Below, piece by piece: positions 35,262-46,984 of a DNA stretch of 64,000 nt. The first letter of the stretch is position 1; each line of letters starts with the position of its first letter. The position numbers and the translations under genes are program-made. The stretch is from Cristatella mucedo. Taxonomy: Eukaryota > Bryozoa > Phylactolaemata > Cristatellidae. The stretch covers positions 647,501 to 711,500 of the forward strand of contig WPIO01000014.1 in NCBI GenBank assembly GCA_009760855.2. Reading direction: 5' to 3'. The notes below the pieces were generated by a model. The model had not been told where the DNA came from, made no database searches, and saw only the letters and a list, made by a program, of their open reading frames with translations.

Positions 35262-35950
35262 AAGTCTTGCACCGGAATTTTGTACCGACCTCAAGCGCCT
35301 AATTGCACAGGCCTCACCCTGAAGATCGCACTACAGCATCGTTAATTAGAAAAGCGAAGTCTCCTAGTCCAGCCGCACGCTTGAGGTGTCCTGTGATTAT
35401 GAGTTCGGTGCTTCCATCATTACGTTAGAGGAAATCGACCAATAGCTAGGATCAAATATGGACGAGACATGCTTCCAGTTTGCAGCTGATTCCGAAAGAT
35501 GAAATGACAAATACTTCTGACTATCTTAAGCACATAAGTGATAGCCGATCCCGTGGTCCTGAATAGGTTTCACCTAAGGTTCAATATAAACGGAGTATAA
35601 AAAAGTACCAAGAATGGACTCTTGTGGAAATCCACGTTAGACTGGTCTGCTGAATAAGAAGCGACCACATTACGACATGGATTGACTAAGGTCAGAGAAG
35701 TACATTTTGAACCAAATTAGTGCACCGCCAGCCGGAGAGTTCGTTATTCTCAATCATTCAAGTAGGAAATCGCAATCGATAGTCTCATACGTAGCAGATA
35801 TATCGAGCGAGTTAGACTAGGTGACTTTACCATCATCGTTGCTGCATAGGATGTCGTTGGTCGAGAGAATGAGAGAAGTGTCAGTGAAGTGGTGTCACTC
35901 GAATCCCGGTTGAAATGTTTAAAACAAACCATTATCTTCATGATGTTCTA
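35262..35950 (-). mobile_element. Degenerate antisense reverse transcriptase fragment
   Basis: On the minus strand, across several frames, the RT order is visible: ISATYETIDCDFLLE (about 35775-35815), then a WFKMYFSD block, GFPQESILGTFLYSVY, then HGIGYHL and a DSQKYLS remnant of the catalytic region (about 35510-35560). The catalytic residues are degraded. It is a third, older LINE lineage. Confidence 0.7.
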
Positions 35951-36949
35951 CAAGCTACTTAGCGAATATTTATTTTGAGAATCTTGGATACAAAGAAAAA
36001 AAGATACACAAATTTGCAGGAACCTCCGAGTCTACTATCAGACATTTAATTATTGGGATAACTATGAACGGTTAGGAAGACTTTGGAACAGTCCCATTAT
36101 CCACAGAAACATAAAAGCTTGAGTCATAGGTAGACTAAGTTTGTCTACCATAGGACGACCACAAAAGGGATGCAAAAGGTCTTCAGGGGTGGAGTTTTTT
36201 TTAATAAACTACCATGTTTCGTTTTTATAAGCCAGAAAAATTTGCTTAACGGAGGTCACAATATGCAACTTAACACTTGCTTTAGTCACAGATGGCTTAA
36301 TTAGGTACGAATATGTGTACTTTTGTCATTGAAGTAGACAGAGAACTTATTTAGCGAACTGATCTCATCGGAGCAACTTATCCATTTGAGACGTCCTCTG
36401 TGTGGTTGTGGGTTACGAAACTACGTGAATAATTGCTAAGGGCTACAATAAAATGCCTTTATAGAGCACTTGAGTGTAGTAGTTCTTTTTTCCTGCGTAC
36501 TTTGAGTGCTTTCGTGTGCATGGTTTAGTTCGTGTTCCTCACTCCGCCGCTCTCAAAGGAAAGCCCACAGGACAAAAGCGCGCAACTATAGTAACAAATT
36601 TTCCAAGTATAGGAGTCAATTGCTTGAACCACCTTGTTTTCTTCAAAATAAATCACTATTTTACCAAAAAGAAAAAGTATTGCATTGCGAAGCTGGTGTA
36701 GCAGTAGTAACAGGACTTTCAGTTACGTCGTGCGTTAATGATGCGAACTGTGAGTCGGGCAAATATCATACCAGATTTTGAGATAGCCAGTCAGAATGTC
36801 TGTGCAACCATTTTTTTCAGGGGCGCAGCTATTTGGATATTTATTTGATCTCGAACAAAATGTTTGACTTAAGGTTCAAGATTTCAGTGTTGCAATAGAT
36901 TACAGTGACGAAAAAAATATGCGAATGCTCGTCAAAATAATTTTGGCTC
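35951..36949. other. AT-rich intergenic, no supported gene
   Basis: The 91-codon plus-strand frame at 36506-36781 has no domain, and a second frame overlaps it. I see no gene. Confidence 0.4.
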
Positions 36950-38350
36950 TGAGCTTCGTTCCTGTAGCAAATGTTTCTGCTGCTTTCTATAAATTGGCCG
37001 ACGATTGGCCTCCTTTAATGGCACTAGTGAAAAACTTCTAGGGAAGCTTATATGTGAGCAGACAGCTAAGAGGTCAAAGCGTAAATCCAATGTAAATTGG
37101 CAACTGTGAAATGTTAGGGGTCCCGCGAAAAACAACGATACGGCTGTCATTTCCACAATAAGTGCCGGAACAATCATATTTTGAATCCAAACTATACCGG
37201 TTGGCATTGCGGATTTACCCAAGAAACTTCATGCAGTTGCGCTTGCTCGTTCTTTTGCTGTGGTTTTAATTCCAAATTATAGAAATAAATATGCAAGGTT
37301 TATCCACCAGATTTCATGTAATGGTGCTTTCGTGCTCTCAGGATGTGGCCTCTGATGGCCCGTCTCAAATGGCAGCCCTAAGAACTCAAATAGATACAGA
37401 GCTGCCGTTGCAACAAAAAGCTTCGTGCGACTGTGGTTTCGATTGTATTATAAATTATAATTATAATTATAATTATAAATTAAAATTTATAGCAAGTCAT
37501 GCTCCAGTTTAACTGACTGAAGCTCACGTGATAGCACTCGCGCAATCTCATGCTATGGCCTCCAATGGCCCGGACCAGCCAGCGTCCCTGCATATTCGAC
37601 CTGAGATACAGCTGCCATTTCCACGATTAGCGTCTCGTGCTGCGGTTTTAGTACTTATTTTGCAGAGAAATGTTTTCACGAAGTCCCACCGTGGTTGCTC
37701 AAAGCTTTTGTGGAAATGGGAGCTGTTTTGCAGTTTCTTTCCGTACGGAGGCTCGCTGGTCCGGGCCATTACCAGTAATAGGGTGAGAACGCCCACGCCT
37801 TGTACCGTACAAATTGGTTGGTTAGCCCAGAAAATTTGTTTTCTATAATACAAAATCAGTCCCGAGCTAGCAAGAAGCTATTAAGGAGACGGCAGTTTTA
37901 TCGCAGTTCGACGTTTCGCGGTGACACGGGCCATTGGAGGCCATTGCATTCGAACGCGGATGCAAAATTGTACAAAATTTTGAGGGTGAACCCATGCCAC
38001 TATTTTCCATGACCAGGAATTAAAAGCATAGTCGCGCGCTGCCTATTGTAGGAATGGCAGCTGTATCGCCGCTTGAATCTGTAAATATGGTGCCGGACCA
38101 GGGCTACTTGAGGCCATAGCACGAGAACGCGCAAGCGCAATTGCACGAGGTTATATGGGGAAACTCGCAACATCATTCTGTATAATTTGGAATAAAAACT
38201 ACGGTGCTCGTGCTATTATTTTGGAAATGGCAGCTATATCGCAGTGTGCCGCAGTTATTTGTGCAACCCGAATGCTGTGCTCGAAGCTGCATCGACAACT
38301 TACCTCCAAACAATACCAGTCGGAGACTACCTTCAAGGAATCACACACGA
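36950..38350. repeat. Cluster of diverged direct and inverted repeat units
   Basis: Units share blocks such as ATGGCCTCCAATGGCCCGGA, a CAGCTGCCATTTCC block and a GTTGCGCTTGC block. Direct copies are near 37120-37260, 37290-37445 and 37510-37690. Inverted copies are near 37740-38010 and 38040-38260 (for example GGAAATGGCAGCTATATCGC at 38223). A short TAATTA array lies at 37446-37490. The units are roughly 130-200 bases and 70-85% alike by eye. The family is not one I recognise. Confidence 0.6.
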
Positions 38351-38674
38351 CCTGAGCATCTAATTAGAAAAGGCTTAACTGGTTAGGCTAGTAAAGATTC
38401 AATAGTTACTTTAGACAAGCTTTCCTTAATTTATTTTTGTGCGTGCTTTTGTTGGCGCGCTTTAGTCCTGTGCGCTTACGTCGTTTCTCTATTTTTGTTC
38501 TCACTTTTGTCGGCTTGCCTTTGTCGGCATGCCTTTGTATGGATTACCCACTCAGCACCCGGTCCTACTGATCGTCGGCCCTGAGCACATCCTCGCATAC
38601 TTTTGCAAGAATGTCTAGGCAATATACCTGGGAGATTTTGCGTGCTGGCCTAGGTAGGACGTCTCTGCTAATGC

Positions 38675-38818
38675 TGCCGAGCTGGTTTGGTCGAGCGGTT
38701 AAGGTGCTCGCCCCCGACCAAAGTCTTGCTGAGGTCGTCGGCTCGAGCCCGGAGGCATATATGAAGCACCTGAAAAGAGATTAAGTTATCTTGGGCCCTA
38801 TACAAATTAATTATTTAA
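38675..38818 (+). mobile_element. SINE family 1 copy
   Basis: Head GGTTTGGTCGAGCGGTTAAG then GTGCTCGCC. B-box-like CGGCTCGAGCCCGGAG follows. The LINE-like tail is GAAGCACCTGAAAAGAGATT, then GGGCCCTATACAAATTAATT. Confidence 0.85.
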
Positions 38819-40300
38819 ATTTTTATTTACTCTTGCAGGGAGTTTTAACGTACGCGAATGGAGATTCGTTTTTATTAGGGCGCAATGAAAAACAGTTATT
38901 CTTAAATCGCCGCTGGCCGTTTCGTAAGCTCGGCGGCGCAGGGCGTCGCAGCCCAGCTGCGGTCGCTGCACCGAGCCGGCGCGAGCGGATAGGGAACAAA
39001 AGATCGTGCAGCCAGCGGCTGTCAATGGAATGCATTAAATCGCGCACAAAGGCAGGAACGACCGAGGTGCTGCCAGGGCGCACTGAGCGCCAGTCAGACA
39101 GGTCCGATCGCGCCGCTGGCTCGTACAATGAACGGAGGGCTGGGCTAGCAGGTAGCCAGGTAGTACTCAGCCCACTCGCCTTAGCCGACTCGCCGCCGGC
39201 GACGTCGAACCGCAGTTGCGGGACCGAGCGACTGCACCCGAGAGGTAGCGCGCAGGAGGTCGGCGGCGCCGCCGCGACAGCGATTCGCACTTGGCTCGCG
39301 CAGCGTTCGCCCACGTCCGCAGCCCCGGCTGCCGCGCGCCAGCGCGGTAGTGTTCCTGGCACGCGCCGGCGGCTCGGACATGCCTGCTTGGCGGCAGCGG
39401 CAGGAGCGCCGCTCGTCGGGCGAGGGCGCCGGTCCTGCTAGAGGCAAGAGAGTTCTTCTAGAGCCGCCGCCGCCGGCAAGCTCCCAATCCGACTGCTAGC
39501 TTCGGTCAGACCGCCGGCCGCGGCCGGGCAAGTGCGACGCTTCGGAGGCAATATGCCGAGTCATTGTCGCCGTGCGTCAGGCGGTCAGGCAGGCAGCAGC
39601 TGCTGGCGGGCTGGATAAACAAAGCGGGGCTACATGCGAACGTCCAGTGGCGTTTAACAGCCACGTCCTCTACAGCCCTCTCGTTTGGCAACTGCGAGTT
39701 GACTACCCCCCCCCCCGCCGGCGCCCGTGCTCGCCATCGGCGCTGAGTGGTTGCGTGCGCTTGCACAACCTCCCGGGTCAGCTGATTAGCTGCGCCTCGT
39801 GGTGGGTACGCGATCGACCCGTGCCTAGCGAGGCCCGCCGGCGGTCGCTTGCAGCTGTCCGTCCACGAAAGGTCGCGCGAGGTAATTGAGATAGCGAGCG
39901 ATGTCGCCGCCGCCAGATCGGACGGACGGACGGACGCGCTAGCCTGGGAAGGCTGTGTGAAGCAAACTGCTAGCTCAGATGGCAGCCAGCCGGGTCTGTC
40001 GCCTGAAGTTGTCCGCCCCTCGCTGCGTGACTTGCGAAATTATGACCGGCACTTTAACTGTAATGCAGCCGCTCGCAGTGGCCCCCCACCCGTACTGCTT
40101 TTTGCCGAGATGCAGGCCCGTCAAACGTGGTGCAGCGGCTTCCGCGTCCGTTCAGAACGGGCATCAAGCGCGGCGCTCGAAACGGCGCCCGTCTCAGCCG
40201 AGGGGCGCCGAATACTGGCAACCCCTGAACCTTCAAGCACGGCTGGTGACGAAGAGCGCTCATGCCTTAACATATCAAGTCCATATCCATAATGCAGATA
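38819..40300. other. Second GC- and CpG-rich island, no proven gene
   Basis: A sharp rise in GC from about 38910 to 40290. It begins with a good acceptor-like TTTATTTACTCTTGCAG at 38823-38839 and a 200-codon plus-strand frame (38840-39441), but the minus strand is also open. Translations are Arg, Ala and Gly-rich without a domain. It contains a run of C at about 39706-39716. It could be a promoter island or first exon of an unseen gene. Confidence 0.35.
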
Positions 40301-40599
40301 AATAAGTCTGTTCGAGAGCCGCGGACGTTTACAGGCGTTCAACAGCGGTCACGACGTACATCAGTGGCTCTGCGGCCTAGAGCTAAAATCAGCTCCAATG
40401 CCAATGCTGAGTCTGAAATCCCTGCTCATGCTTATCTCCCGCGCCGATTGTATAAATGCCACGGCCATAGATTATCATATAATCGCATAGTCGCGAATAA
40501 TGATTAGCAGCTGTAGTCTTGTGGTTTAGATGACGCTGCAGTTTCACTGAGGTCCCCAGCGCTACTGCTTTTAGCTCAGATGCAGGCCAGTCAGGGAAA

Positions 40600-40788
40600 C
40601 GACAAATATATGACTCATTTGTATAACGCTCTTAAGAGACCTTAGTCTCCATCCAAGCGCTTCACACATGCCACGGAGCTCGAGCCCACGGCCTTGTTCA
40701 TCAAACGCATTCATTAATCTTGACCTTGGTTCGAGGCGAGCGCCTTAACCACTGGGTGAAACCAACTAGCTGCTCCGCTAGCTGCGTG
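40600..40788 (-). mobile_element. SINE family 1 copy, antisense
   Basis: The reverse complement reads GGTTTCACCCAGTGGTTAAG, GCGCTCGCC, a longer spacer, then GTGGGCTCGAGCTCCGTGG and the LINE-like tail (GTGAAGCGCTTGGATGGAG, then TTATACAAATGA). Confidence 0.8.
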
Positions 40789-41440
40789 CGTCAATGTACG
40801 GCAGGAGCTTGAGTCTTGAGATTTCCCGATCTCTGACTCCTCTGAAAGCAGGCTGTAAGGAAACAGCTGTTTTTTCTAACATCCTGTGTGTCAAATGTGC
40901 TATGCTTGTTTACATGTACAGTACACGGGATGAATTTAGACACAGATACGCACAGTTTCTACTGCATCACTCTGTGTGTGGTTCCCTGCTTAGCTATCCT
41001 AATTTCCTTCTGTGTATACAAAAGAAAGTTGTGTCATAGTCAACTTTATAAGCGTTGCAAATTACTGAATCCTGTTAAGCCACAGCTTGTCTAATTGTAT
41101 GGCCGACCTGAAGTTATCGTCATTCTATCTTGCCTTGAAGTTGAATTTTAAATGCAGACCTGCATTCAGCCCAATGTTTTATATTTTCCTGTTGATTAGT
41201 AGCTTAGTATACAATTTCGATTGCTTGGCAATTTTCAGCACCTGGTAGATCCGAAAAGGCGACTTTGTCTTGAACATGTTCCCTGTATCAAATGCACTCA
41301 CAACGAAACTTATTAGCGAATAGACTTTTCTCCTCCCCTATAAGTGCTTGCCGATGCTTTCTTAAAAAAAGAACCAGAACATCGTCTGAAGTTGAGCGTA
41401 CATCGCGCGCGACCTTTCTTGTACAGCCTTTTTCTTGCAG
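40789..41440. other. Intergenic, no supported gene
   Basis: Two overlapping plus-strand frames (40794-41094) have no domain. No repeat recognised. Confidence 0.35.
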
Positions 41441-41444
41441 GATG

Positions 41445-41612
41445 ATGCTCACCCTGTGCATGTCACCCCTAACCATGGTATTCTTGTTGTTTATTTAGCA
41501 TGCTATGATTAATCATTCGATAGTGCTTCCTTTGCAGCAATTGTAAAGAACCTAGAAAGAGATTGAGTTCTCTGGGGGCGCTTTATAAAATGTAGTATTA
41601 TTATTATGACAT
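41445..41612 (+). mobile_element. LINE 3' tail fragment
   Basis: Begins in the UTR (CTGTGCATGTCACCCCTAAC), then the AAAGAACCTAGAAAGAGATT hairpin and ATTATTATTA at 41598-41608. Confidence 0.85.
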
Positions 41613-41734
41613 TTTCATATTATGAAAACTTCCAGAGGGCGGCGGCGAAGATGGCTCTGAATCCTATCGATCAACTAAGAACGTATTCCTACCCAATGTG
41701 GATTATAAAAAATAGAGCAAATGTTAGCAAATTT

Positions 41735-41885
41735 AGCAGCCGCAATCTTTTTGGCCGCAGAAGTGCCTTAGCAGCTATCATCCCGCTTGCCGTTGGCAAG
41801 ATGACTTCCTATCGCAGGACTCGAAACCACGACCTCGATCGTGAAGTGCGATCACCTGGTCAGCCGTGGGCTAACACCCAGGGTT
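41735..41885 (-). mobile_element. SINE family 2 copy, antisense
   Basis: On the minus strand: ACGGCTGACCAGGTGATCGC, then GGTCGTGGTTTCGAGTCCTG, then the family core GGCAAGCGGGATGATAGC followed by AAGGCACTTCTG. A strong match to the copy at 45815. Confidence 0.8.
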
Positions 41886-41925
41886 CTCATGGACAGACAC
41901 TGACGATATTTCGCTCGAAACGTGT

Positions 41926-41952
41926 ACACACACACACGCACACGCACACACA

Positions 41953-41989
<37 letters not shown>

Positions 41990-42025
41990 ACATACACACA
42001 CACACGCACGCGCGCACACACACGC
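41926..42025. repeat. (CA)n microsatellite
   Basis: (CA)n with CG interruptions, directly beyond the SINE family 2 copy. Confidence 0.95.
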
Positions 42026-42549
42026 GAGCGCGAGCGCGTGCACATATTTATCTACAACGTTCTCATATTTGTCGTTTGCTCGGTTGTACAATTACATATT
42101 CCAATAGGTTTTCTATTGTAAATACGAACGCATGTAAAAACGTTTATCGTAAGTGTCTGCCATCGTTGGCATGCTTCATATCCATGTTATGTAAAGTGCC
42201 TAGCAATAGATTTGCTTCTTTCACGGCGCTGCTATCGTTAGTCCACATCGGTCCCTCAAATGCCTTCTTATGCCTCGAGGAATTGCTCGTGAAATGCCGA
42301 TCTTCGGCTTGAAAAAACACCGTGCACTTGGATTAAAGAACCCGTTCATAGTGTGTCACGGAGTTTCTGTCCGTTCAAGATGTTCTCCGCCAATCATTGC
42401 TGTGAGTTTCTTTGGGTACATGCAAATGGCCGCCGGTCTAAATAATCTATGCTCATGATGGTCTTCATGTAGCTCCAGGAGGCTGGCCTAAACACTTGTT
42501 TTCTTTTGCGTGCCCGACGACGTGCATGAAATTAGATACCGTTGCAGCG
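42026..42549. other. Intergenic with a weak LINE-tail remnant
   Basis: A decayed LINE-type end (AAAGTGCCTAGCAATAGATT) lies near 42190-42232. Otherwise no gene or repeat is recognisable. Confidence 0.35.
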
Positions 42550-42630
42550 ACTTACAAAGCGCCCGGGTAGAGGCTTAGTTCTCCTAGGGCGCTATAAAAA
42601 TGACCTATTATCATTATCGTCATCATAAAT
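42550..42630 (+). mobile_element. LINE- or SINE-type 3' tail remnant
   Basis: ACAAAGCGCCCGGGTAGAGG, then CTTAGTTCTCCTAGGGCGCT and ATAAAAATGA with an ATT-like run. The head is not identifiable. Confidence 0.6.
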
Positions 42631-42899
42631 CGTCGTGGAAGTAAAGGTGAACTGACTCAAAAGTTATATTTACATGAACCGGAAAATAGCAGCAGCTGAG
42701 CCCTGCTGCTGCTGCTGGCTTATTATTACCATTAGGTCTTTTTTGCTGCACTCTCGAATCGTTCCTTCGATGTGCTTGTACTGTGTTACTATTACCCCAG
42801 CAAGTTGTTAATCGTGTCGGTAATGTATCACTCGCAACAGTCTCGGTTGCAGTCAAGAATATCGTTTTTCTTCCAGATTGTTAATTAGCAAGGTAGATA

Positions 42900-43460
42900 A
42901 GACTGAAGACTCCCAGAGATTTCCACTGAAACAACCTAACTTGGACTCTCTAAATCGCTTGCTGCCCTCCTTCTTACCTCAAGTCCAACCCAGATGATCC
43001 TATTTCTAAGCGTACTTTCTAAAGTGCATTTCTCAACCTGTCAGAGAGCACTGCCAGCCCTATAGACCGAATGCCTGCTTTTATTCTCCTGCTGCTGCTA
43101 CTACTCGCATTTTTCTCTACTTCCGTCAGAGCGCCGCCGTCTGTCAAGCCTCTCGTCATCGAAGAATCCGAGCTATGTCATTTGAGCTTAAAGAAGTGCC
43201 ACCTAGTCTCCCTTTGTGCTATTGATATCAAAGATCTCCAGCAACAAGAGGCAGATCAGCTCTTGGATTAAAATCAGACCAAGTACATGAATTTCAATCA
43301 GGATTTATAGTTAATCATTTGAAAGAGACAGGTGCTCCTGTGAGTGCATTGTAACCTTTTCAGAAATGCAAACTTAGGACGAGTCTTGTGCTAATTCTAC
43401 CGGGTCTCCCAGCAGCTTTTCCCTGAATGAATCGCATGGTCCGTCCTTGAGCGCCCATCA
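42900..43460 (+). mobile_element. Diverged LINE RT N-terminal fragment
   Basis: The plus strand shows an EFQSGFIVNHLKETGAP-like block (about 43290-43340), then an LGRVLC-like block and LPGLPAAFP, corresponding to FQSGFR..HSTE and LDLSAAFD of intact copies. Stops and frameshifts are present. Confidence 0.6.
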
Positions 43461-43772
43461 CCTCGCATGGTCGATCGTCACCCGTGGCGTTGCAAGTGCA
43501 GTGGTCGAGGCGCTGTCATAGTGGTGAACATGGATGGACTTAAACGAATCGCCGCCATTAATCCTGCTGGCCTTTGAATTGAGTGGTGTCCCATGATGAT
43601 CGTCAATAGGTCGTTGGTACCCTCGCAAGCACACTGCAATCTCGCTCTGCCGATTGTATGGTCCATCGCTCGGGTCTACATGAGCTTCCACCCTTCCAGG
43701 CCGTCCCTCCCGGTATCCGAGACGAAACCCCGTCGCTATAGAAAATTCTTCAATGAAATATAAAAGCTTTAC

Positions 43773-43961
43773 TCTGACGTTCCGTAGGTTCGCAGGACCC
43801 TGGTTTTAGAGTTTTCATCCAAAAGAGTGGTAACCACTTGCGCGGACTCAGCAGCACAATGAGTTAGAATTGCTTTCTTTAGATCGTCGGATGAGATTTG
43901 TGTTGGCGCTGCACCTTCGCCGCGAACCTGCATGGTTTTCTGAACAGTTCCAGCAGTTAAT
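43773..43961 (-). CDS. Candidate internal exon of an unknown minus-strand gene
   Basis: On the minus strand an acceptor TTTTAGCTTCTAG precedes a 189-base open segment, and a donor GTAAAG follows. Both edges are phase 2, so it would be a symmetric 63-codon exon. The translation is balanced and helix-like (for example SSDDLKKAILTHCAAESAQV), unlike LINE ORF2. No partner exon was recognised on this strand, and LINE fragments lie on both sides, so it may be chance. I do not recognise the family. Confidence 0.3.
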
Positions 43962-43989
43962 CTAGAAGCTAAAATCAAAATAGGCATTA

Positions 43990-44480
43990 AATATGTGTCG
44001 CTATTCTACATGCTCCCGTTGCTTGGAACTCGCTGCCGACTGAGACTACACTGTCCTCTGATTTTTCGCCATTCAAAAGGCAGCGAAATGCCGACCTGTT
44101 CGCGCAGTCTTTTCTCTTTCAGAGTGAATTATTCTTTCGTGTGCTTGTTCTCTACGAAACTTTGTACGTCTTCACTAAGGGCAATAGTGATGCACATTAG
44201 CACTGCACCCAGTGAAGTCTTCTCTCTCATCTGTGCTTTGCGGACCAGTGCATGATTCAGCTAACTTTACTAACCAGGGTCCTACTAACAGGCGGTTGTT
44301 TGCGTCTCCGCGAATGCTGTTGCATTCTTTCCTGAGCACGCTACTAACTTTGCTCGTCATTGAACGTCAGTGGTTGTCGCTTCTCGTGCAGTGCCTCGTA
44401 AAGTGCCCGAAGAGAGATTTATTTCTATTAGGACGCTGTCTAAGCAGATGATTATTACTGTTATTATTATTTTCTTTAGA
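43990..44480 (+). mobile_element. LINE 3' fragment
   Basis: A degraded ORF2 C-terminus (LELAAD, then FFAIQK), then the UTR, an AAAGTGCCCGAAGAGAGATT block at 44400-44420 and ATT units at 44452-44472. Confidence 0.65.
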
Positions 44481-44543
44481 GAAATAAATCACTTTCGTCT
44501 CGTCTCACGAAGAATCCGTGTACCGCAGATCTACGGCCATACT

Positions 44544-44699
44544 ATGCGGGGAAGAAAAAGCGGTGAATACAGCTGCGACGGCAAGACGGGCACTTCAGAC
44601 AAAGTCGGCATGGAGGCGGAGCCCTCAACGGGCTTCGCCAAGAACCAAGTCGCTAGCAACGGCCACAGCCCACCTTCCAGCAACGGCGGGTACGTGCGG
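44544..44699 (+). CDS. Candidate first coding exon of the ABCB transporter
   Basis: An ATG at 44544 opens 52 codons ending GGYVR at a GTATAT donor (44700), in phase 0. This fits the phase-0 start of the transporter exon at 48301, whose first residues are FRFADSLDVF. The translation is hydrophilic, rich in Ser, Gly, Lys and Asn, as expected for the cytosolic N-terminus of P-glycoproteins, which varies between species. It lies in a locally GC-richer stretch. The intervening intron would be 3.6 kb. There is no domain evidence, so the link is inferred from phase, strand, position and composition only. Confidence 0.35.
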
Positions 44700-45814
44700 G
44701 TATATGCCAGAAGCGTGACTAGTCGGTGTCAGTTGGAGCGGCACTTCGCTGCTGGTCTTGAAAAAGGGCGGCTCGCTCCTCTAGCTGAGAGCTCTAATTT
44801 GTATTAGCGCGTGGGCTGCCGGGCATCCCCGCCGCTTGGTTCACTTGGACAGCGCGACCGCTTCTCGCCGTAGCGAAGCAGCCAACGATTAGCGTACAGT
44901 CGCCGCTGCGTCAACTTTGACGGCCACGAAAACACTGGGACTGGTACTTTCCGCAAAATGAAAAAAAGACAGTAAAGTCAAATGAGAAAGCCAGTCAGCA
45001 ACGAGTACCTAAACATATCGTGTCGTATGTTATCGTTTTAGGAAAGCGAGTCCTCAAAAAGAGGAGAAAAAAGTGGGATTCTTCTCTCTCGTAAGTAAGG
45101 GTACCGCGAACTCAAGCACCGAGTGCTTTTCCCGCCTCCGCGAAGCCATCGCGAGGAGCGAGTTCATGCCCGAGCTGCAGATCAGACGCAGCTGACCGAG
45201 CGCTCTCCCTGCACTCTCGCTGCGCTCTCGCTGCACTCAGCTGACGCCTAGCGCCACCTACGCCCCTTCGCACTTACGCCTCCTCGGAGTGTGCTCCGTG
45301 CAGGTGCTCGCACTTCACGGCCCGCGTAGTCCTGGCTCCGGTCGAGACGCTGGGCTGTTTTTTTCTTATTGCCGCCTGCTGCACGCAGGGTGAAAGCCTG
45401 CCAGGCTCTCGTGCCGTGCTATGTGAGCTAGGTTGGTAAGTTACTCACTCTCGATTGATTACGCATTCTCATTCTCCTAATCGCCATATCGACCACTTGC
45501 GGCTGAGTGGTGGACTGCCTTCGCTAAGAACTAGAGCATTGTCCATGGAGCATGGCGAGTGCTTTGCTATTCGGATACATGTGTCGCATTAAACTTTATG
45601 ATTTAATGGTGTTAGCGACTTGTCTTTACGCATGTGGTTAGGGGTCCTCCGGCTTCCCGTTGTATATCTACTGAAGGAGACAAAAACTAGATGAGCAAAC
45701 CAGTCAGATTCACATAGTAGATTATAATTGCACGATTGTAACCATTTTTTATCGTTAATTCGTTACCGAGATTGAAGTGCGATTCCCAAAATACTCATGT
45801 CTTGAAAATTCAGA
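44700..45814. other. GC-richer DNA, no proven gene
   Basis: Contains short repeated CTCGCTGCACTC units near 45205-45240. A 60-codon minus-strand frame (45054-45236) has no domain. It could be regulatory DNA or part of an intron if the 44544 exon is real. Confidence 0.35.
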
Positions 45815-45990
45815 ACTCGCTCTTAGCCAAGGAGGTAAGGTGCTTGCTTTTCACGACCGAGGTCATAGGTTTGCATCTTGCAGTGGGCGATCCTTTATCG
45901 CCAAATGCAAGCGGTGACGATAGCCATTAAGGCACTTCTGCCGCTTTACAAATGAAGCTATTACATCAGCTAATAGCCTCGTGACTTTGA
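45815..45990 (+). mobile_element. SINE family 2 copy
   Basis: A-box-like CTTAGCCAAGGAGGTAAGG, B-box-like TAGGTTTGCATCTTGC, then the core GCAAGCGGTGACGATAGCC and AAGGCACTTCTGCCGCTTTA. Confidence 0.8.
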
Positions 45991-46980
45991 TTGAAGCCCT
46001 AAGGAAAGATTATTCCAGCTGAGAGGTCATCAGATACTTAAAAAAAGTAGCATTATTGATGGGCCTTCATAGCGTTCTTACGCACTATCCGATCTGTCTT
46101 TGCCATAGTCACAGTCCCACCGGATGCAGTGGCCGCACTGGACCAATTCCGCTAAAGGGAGAGCAACAGTTGGAAGTGGTGGGCCACCGCCGGACCCCCT
46201 CCACCTTTGTTCGACTCAGGTCGCTCATGGACCCCTAGTATTGCAGCCTCTGCATATACGATTGGGCATCATCGGACAAGATGTCAAAGCTCCAAGGAAT
46301 GAGTCAGCATCCTGCTAGTACCGTCAAAATTCTACCCTGAGCTGTCTTAATTGTAGTTTGAAGGATGTGTTTAGTGGGAACATAAAGATTGAAGATAATT
46401 AAGTGCAATGAATTCCAGCAGACATGAGCTCATTAGTCAGGATAAGGCGGCCTGAAGTCAGAATAAGGCGATCTTGAAGACATTGATCGCAGTGTTTTCT
46501 GGTTTTGGGGCCTCTTGGGCAATTTTGGAGATACTAGGTGGAGACAATAGATGGAGAACTATTTAGAGCTGATTGCGACTACTGCGAAGAACCACGGCGC
46601 ATCGGGCTGAAGAATTTCTGTCAAAGTCCTCATCTCTGATGCTCTTCATAAAATTCAAGACAAATTACATCTTACTTGATGGAGAACTGCAAACGCGTCC
46701 ACGAAGATTCATTGGACTTTGAAAGCTACTGTCAGGGACGGTTATTATTACGGTAACATGACACGAAGCTAAATATGGAGATGTTTTGCGGAATTTACAT
46801 TACTTAATAGTGCAGACGGGAATCTCGAAAACTACATGCTTCTTAGCATGGTGTGGTAGTTTTTATATCAAACCTTTATAAATTCACATTAATGCATGTC
46901 CATTGATGTTTATCTTTTGCTCTGTGAAATACAAATTTTCTAGTCGGGTATGAATTATAGAGTATATGCATAATACACGT
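45991..46980. other. Intergenic or intronic, no supported exon
   Basis: Only short frames without a domain. No repeat recognised. Confidence 0.35.
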
Positions 46981-46984
46981 TGTT

